This document shows, in pieces, positions 6,381-9,060 of a stretch of 9,060 nucleotides of DNA. Positions within the stretch are counted from its first letter, which is position 1, and the number at the start of each line of letters is the position of its first letter. Below the pieces are notes generated by a model. It was given only the letters and a program-made list of their open reading frames with translations, did not search any database and was not told where the DNA came from. Origin of the DNA: Paracoccaceae bacterium (GTDB lineage: Bacteria; Pseudomonadota; Alphaproteobacteria; Rhodobacterales; Rhodobacteraceae); contig JALXER010000405.1 of the NCBI GenBank assembly GCA_027069385.1, positions 1 to 9,060 of the forward strand, read 5' to 3'. A program made the position numbers and the translations under genes.

Positions 6381-7199
6381 ATGGTCGTCGCGGTTGTTGC
6401 CGGTTCCGGTGTGCTGCCGCGGATCGTGGTCGATGCGCTGCGCAAGGCGGGGCGCGCCTATGTTGTGGTGGCCTTTGACGGGATAGAGCTGGACTGGCTG
6501 GAGGACCATCCGGTGCAGCGCGCCATGTTCGAAAAGCCCGGCAAGCTGTTCAAGGGCCTGCGCAAGGCGGGCGTGCAACAGGTGGTGCTGGCCGGCGCCA
6601 TGGGCCGGCCCCGGCTGAACCCTCTGAAATTTGATGCCACCGGTTTGCGGCTGGCTCCGGTGGTTGCGGCGGCGCTGAAAAAGGGCGATAGCGGCACGCT
6701 GGGCATTGTTACGGCCCTGTTCGAAGCCGAGAATTTTACCATTACAGGCGCGCACGAGGTCGCGCCGTCCTTGCTGGCGCAGGCCGGAATTGCCACCAGG
6801 GCGCAGCTCGATGATGCGGACAAGCAGGATGCCGAGCGGGCCAGCCGGATTATCGAGGCACTGGGTGCGGTCGATGTCGGGCAGGGCGCGGTAGTGGCGC
6901 AAGGGATTTGTCTGGGCGTCGAGAGCATTCAGGGCACCGACGCCATGTTGCGGTTCGTTGCCCAGAACCCGCATCGCCTGCCCGACAAGAATGGTGCGCG
7001 CGGGGTGCTGGTCAAGCTGCCCAAACCGGGGCAGGATTTGCGCGTCGATATGCCCGCCATCGGTCCCGATACCTTTGATGCGGTCGCGGCGGCCGGACTG
7101 GCGGGGGTAGTGGTACAGGCCGGCGCGGTGCTGGTGCTCGGGCAGCAGGAAACCATCGCGCGGGCCGACGGGCTGGGGCTGTTCCTGTGGGCACGCTGA
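6381..7199 (+). CDS. lpxI: UDP-2,3-diacylglucosamine pyrophosphatase LpxI (DUF1009)
   Basis: This 272-residue cytoplasmic hydrolase splits UDP-2,3-diacylglucosamine to lipid X (2,3-diacylglucosamine 1-phosphate) and UMP, the step done by LpxH in E. coli; LpxI is the unrelated alternative described from Caulobacter. The N-terminal domain opens with VVAGSGVLPR (about residues 5-14) and continues to KGLRKAGVQQVVLAG. The C-terminal domain carries the hallmarks GAVDVGQGAVV, VESIQGTDAML, GVLVKLPKPGQDLRVD and PAIGPDTFDAV. Acidic residues D219 and D223 lie in that last conserved stretch; one probably corresponds to the catalytic Asp known from the Caulobacter enzyme (D225), which I infer without an alignment. 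ATG follows the lpxA stop by two bases and has only a weak GAGAG upstream. Its product is the substrate of LpxB, whose start lies inside the end of this gene. Confidence 0.93.
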   Translation: MVVAVVAGSGVLPRIVVDALRKAGRAYVVVAFDGIELDWLEDHPVQRAMFEKPGKLFKGLRKAGVQQVVLAGAMGRPRLNPLKFDATGLRLAPVVAAALKKGDSGTLGIVTALFEAENFTITGAHEVAPSLLAQAGIATRAQLDDADKQDAERASRIIEALGAVDVGQGAVVAQGICLGVESIQGTDAMLRFVAQNPHRLPDKNGARGVLVKLPKPGQDLRVDMPAIGPDTFDAVAAAGLAGVVVQAGAVLVLGQQETIARADGLGLFLWAR

Positions 7200-8329
7200 C
7201 CTTTTACCTGATCGCCGGAGAAGCCTCGGGCGATCGGCTGGGCGCGGCGCTGATGCGCGGGCTGGTGGCCGAGCATGGCGACGTGCGTTTTGTCGGAATT
7301 GGCGGGCCATTGATGGCCGCACAAGGGTTGGTCAGCCTGTTCCCCATGCGGGAACTGTCGATTTTCGGCATTGTCGAGGTGCTGCCCAAGCTGCGCCACT
7401 TGTTGCGGCGTCGCGACCAGACCGTGGCCGATATTCTGGCCCGCAAGCCCGACGCGCTGATCACCATCGACAGCCCGGGCTTTTGCCTGCGCGTGGCGGC
7501 GCAGGTGCGGCCGGATTTCAGCGGCAAGATCATCCACTATGTCGCGCCCTCGGTCTGGGCGTGGAAACCCGGGCGGGCGGCAAAAATGGCGGCCTATGTC
7601 GATCATGTGCTGGCGCTGCTGCCGTTTGAACCGCCATACATGACCCAAGCAGGCATGACCTGCGATTTTGTCGGTCATCCGGTGGTGGCGGAACCGGCGG
7701 TCAGCGCCGATGAACAGGCGGCATTTCGGGCGCGATATGGCAAGCATCCGGTGGCGCTGCTGCCCGGTTCGCGCATGTCCGAGATCACCCGTTTGGGGCC
7801 GGTTTTCCTTTCGGTGGCGGCGCGGTTGCACGCCAGCCACCCCGAGTTGCGCTTTGTCCTGCCGGTAGCGGCATCGCATCTGCTGGCCCCGCTGCAGGAA
7901 ATGTTGCCGCCAAAGCTGCCGGTGACGTTGTTGCAACCGTCCTCGCCCCATGAAAAAAACATCGCTTTTGCGGCGTGCGATCTGGCGTTGGCCGCATCGG
8001 GAACGGTATCGATCGAACTGGCCAAGGCGGCAACGCCGATGGTGATCGGCTATAAAACCAACGCGCTGACCGCGTGGATTATGCGCCGCGCCATGCTGGC
8101 GCCCTCGTTTACGCTGGTTAATTTATTGACCGACAGTCACGCGGTCCCCGAGTTCGAACCGCGCACCTGCACCGAGGATAACCTTTACCGTGCCATGGCC
8201 GAACTGCTGGAGGATCCGGCCAAACGGGCCGCGCAGGTGGCAATCGGGCAACAGGCCATGAAGGCGCTGGGGCAGGGCGGGGCGGACCCGGGGCTGCGCG
8301 CGGCGCGCTCGGTACTGGCGGTTATCTGA
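7187..8329 (+). CDS. lpxB: lipid A disaccharide synthase LpxB (GT19)
   Basis: This 380-residue peripheral inner-membrane glycosyltransferase joins lipid X to UDP-2,3-diacylglucosamine to give the beta-1',6-linked lipid A disaccharide and UDP. N-terminal half: AGEASGDRLGA (residues 10-20; E12 corresponds to E. coli E15), IGGPLM, LSIFGIVEVLPKL, IDSPGF (94-99) and HYVAPSVWAWKPGR. C-terminal, nucleotide-binding half: FVGHPVV, LLPGSRMSEI, AASGTVSIELAKA and the TLVNLL segment. The GTG start overlaps lpxI by 13 bases; GGCTGGGG at 7171-7178 is a plausible ribosome site, and the AGEASGD motif begins near residue 10 as expected. The common family motif IDxPDF has Gly in place of its second Asp (G98), while the first Asp (D95) is kept. 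The gene closes the envelope cluster. A candidate terminator lies about 50 bases past the stop. Confidence 0.96.
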   Translation: MGTLTFYLIAGEASGDRLGAALMRGLVAEHGDVRFVGIGGPLMAAQGLVSLFPMRELSIFGIVEVLPKLRHLLRRRDQTVADILARKPDALITIDSPGFCLRVAAQVRPDFSGKIIHYVAPSVWAWKPGRAAKMAAYVDHVLALLPFEPPYMTQAGMTCDFVGHPVVAEPAVSADEQAAFRARYGKHPVALLPGSRMSEITRLGPVFLSVAARLHASHPELRFVLPVAASHLLAPLQEMLPPKLPVTLLQPSSPHEKNIAFAACDLALAASGTVSIELAKAATPMVIGYKTNALTAWIMRRAMLAPSFTLVNLLTDSHAVPEFEPRTCTEDNLYRAMAELLEDPAKRAAQVAIGQQAMKALGQGGADPGLRAARSVLAVI

Positions 8330-8359
8330 GCCGCTTTGGCACCGGAGCACGGGGCGAGG

Positions 8360-8827
8360 TTACTCGGTGAAGTCCCCCAGAACCGCGCCGGTTTTTTCAA
8401 GCAGGAGTTGCGGGTCGATTTCAAACACATGGTTGGGGGTGCCCGCAGCGGCCCAGATGGTCGGGAAATCAAGCAGCTTGCGATCAAAGTATTTGCGCAC
8501 CGGATTAAGGTGGCCAAGCGGCGACACGCCCCCGATGGCAAAGCCGGTATAGGCGCGAATGCTGGCCGCATCGGCACGGCCCAGCGGTCCGGCCAGCGCC
8601 GCAGCTTTGGCCATATCGACGCGGTTTCCCCCAGCGGTCAGAAACAGCACATGTTCATCGCTGTCCGGCACCCGAAACAGGATGGATTTGACGATCTGGT
8701 CAACGCTGCAACCGCGCGCATCGGCAGCCATTTGCGCCGTGGTGGTTTCGCTGGTTTCACGGATGATGGTAATGTTCAGGCCAAGCGCCTCTGCCTCGGC
8801 CTGAACACGGGTTAACGATTTGCTCAC
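8360..8827 (-). CDS. YbaK/ProX-type aminoacyl-tRNA deacylase
   Basis: This 155-residue single-domain protein belongs to the YbaK/EbsC superfamily of trans-editing deacylases, cytoplasmic enzymes that remove a wrong amino acid from tRNA after a synthetase error. Seen are the conserved lysine in DQIVKSILF (K47), the central FLTAGGNRVD strand-loop, the glycine-rich TGFAIGGVSPLGH loop (residues 94-106) and the C-terminal GTPNHVFEIDP. The exact substrate (Cys-tRNAPro, Ala-tRNAPro or another) cannot be told from sequence alone. I place the start at GTG 8827, which overlaps the gltA stop as GTGA. A longer in-frame ATG at 8926 lies inside gltA and would add 33 residues, Arg- and Pro-rich, that do not resemble the family. 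Translation is therefore probably coupled to gltA. The stop faces the end of lpxB across 30 bases. Confidence 0.85.
   Translation of the reverse strand: MSKSLTRVQAEAEALGLNITIIRETSETTTAQMAADARGCSVDQIVKSILFRVPDSDEHVLFLTAGGNRVDMAKAAALAGPLGRADAASIRAYTGFAIGGVSPLGHLNPVRKYFDRKLLDFPTIWAAAGTPNHVFEIDPQLLLEKTGAVLGDFTE
8381..8397 (+). terminator. candidate intrinsic terminator after lpxB
   Basis: AACCG at 8381-8385 and CGGTT at 8389-8393 form a stem around a CGC loop, with a six-T run at 8392-8397 partly inside the stem. Two further outer pairs (one G-T, one A-T) are possible using the T run. It lies 52 bases after the lpxB stop, oriented to end plus-strand transcription, and is embedded in the last codons of the convergent deacylase gene. 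The stem is short, so efficiency is uncertain. Confidence 0.35.
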
Positions 8828-9060
8828 CGGTTCTCGACGTCCACATAATCGCGGAAGGTCTCGCCGATATAAAGCTGGCGCGGGCGGCCGATTTTCTGGC
8901 TGTCCTCGGAGATCATCTCTTTCCACTGGGCGACCCAGCCAACCGTGCGGGCCAGCGCAAAAATAGGCGTAAACATCGAGGTCGGAAAGCCCATGGCGTC
9001 AAGAATGATGCCGGAATAGAAATCCACGTTCGGGTAGAGCTTTTTAGAGATGAAATACTC
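8824..9060 (-). CDS. gltA: citrate synthase, C-terminal part
   Basis: These are the last 78 residues of a type II (bacterial, hexameric) citrate synthase; the rest lies beyond the right edge. The enzyme condenses acetyl-CoA and oxaloacetate to citrate in the TCA cycle. Reading is in frame from the window end, beginning EYFISKKLYPNVDFYSG. That segment carries the catalytic Asp (D362 in E. coli), followed by the citrate-binding arginines in ALARTVGW (R387) and GRPRQLY (R407). The similarity to the E. coli C-terminus is high enough to align by eye, apart from the last dozen residues. The TGA stop (8826-8824) overlaps the GTG start of the deacylase gene by four bases. The two catalytic histidines lie outside the window. 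Confidence 0.97.
   Translation of the reverse strand, partial: EYFISKKLYPNVDFYSGIILDAMGFPTSMFTPIFALARTVGWVAQWKEMISEDSQKIGRPRQLYIGETFRDYVDVENR

Noticed and set aside
6588..6612. Repeated GGCCGG palindromes within lpxI
   Set aside because: Short, self-complementary and made of common Ala/Gly/Arg/Pro codons in GC-rich DNA; no loop geometry or T tract suggests function.
8336..8815. Plus-strand open frame of 159 codons after lpxB
   Set aside because: It is the shadow of the deacylase gene on the other strand, which has clear family motifs; the plus-strand product resembles nothing and has no good ribosome site.
8828..8926. Upstream in-frame start for the deacylase inside gltA
   Set aside because: The added residues are Arg/Pro-rich and lie over conserved gltA codons; GTG 8827 with the GTGA overlap gives a normal family N-terminus.
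1..9060. Search by eye for tRNA or rRNA genes, CRISPR arrays, insertion sequences, attachment sites, toxin-antitoxin pairs and defence genes
   Set aside because: None seen. Virtually every base is accounted for by conserved housekeeping genes in a standard order, so no undescribed multi-gene system is supported.

Overview
The window looks like chromosomal DNA from an alphaproteobacterium, most likely a member of the Rhodobacterales. The support is the moderately GC-rich, GTG-tolerant coding style, the use of lpxI rather than lpxH, the alphaproteobacterial flavour of the BamA, Skp and LpxB proteins, and citrate synthase lying convergently behind lpxB. The family-level placement is inference from gene order and protein character; no search was run. 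The DNA is almost completely coding. The largest gap between genes is about 52 bases, so no long stretch is unexplained.

Layout, plus strand (1-8329): the 3' two thirds of dxr (isoprenoid precursor synthesis), then rseP (site-2 intramembrane protease), bamA (outer-membrane protein insertase), a skp/ompH-like periplasmic chaperone, fabZ (hydroxyacyl-ACP dehydratase), lpxA, lpxI and lpxB. Spacing is that of one operon: 3 bases between dxr and rseP, 52 before bamA, 8 before skp, 14 before fabZ, 3 before lpxA, 2 before lpxI, and a 13-base overlap between lpxI and lpxB. Minus strand (9060-8360): the 3' end of gltA (citrate synthase), coupled by a 4-base overlap to a small YbaK-type aminoacyl-tRNA deacylase. 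The two transcription units converge with only 30 bases between their stop codons.

Together the plus-strand genes form the conserved envelope-biogenesis cluster. RseP handles regulated membrane proteolysis. Skp carries unfolded outer-membrane proteins to BamA. FabZ and LpxA sit on either side of the fatty acid/lipid A branch at 3-hydroxyacyl-ACP. LpxI and LpxB carry lipid A on to UMP release and disaccharide formation. lpxD and lpxC, needed between LpxA and LpxI, are not in the window.

I see no sign of a new multi-gene system, mobile element, CRISPR array or RNA gene. The less ordinary signals are sub-genic. There is a perfect 12-bp hairpin inside the skp signal-peptide codons. Five GANTC sites, including three spaced GGCGATTC copies, lie in the 5' end of bamA. 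An AT-richer, ATA-codon-rich island runs across the rseP/bamA junction. There are also a few residue changes in LpxA and LpxB.
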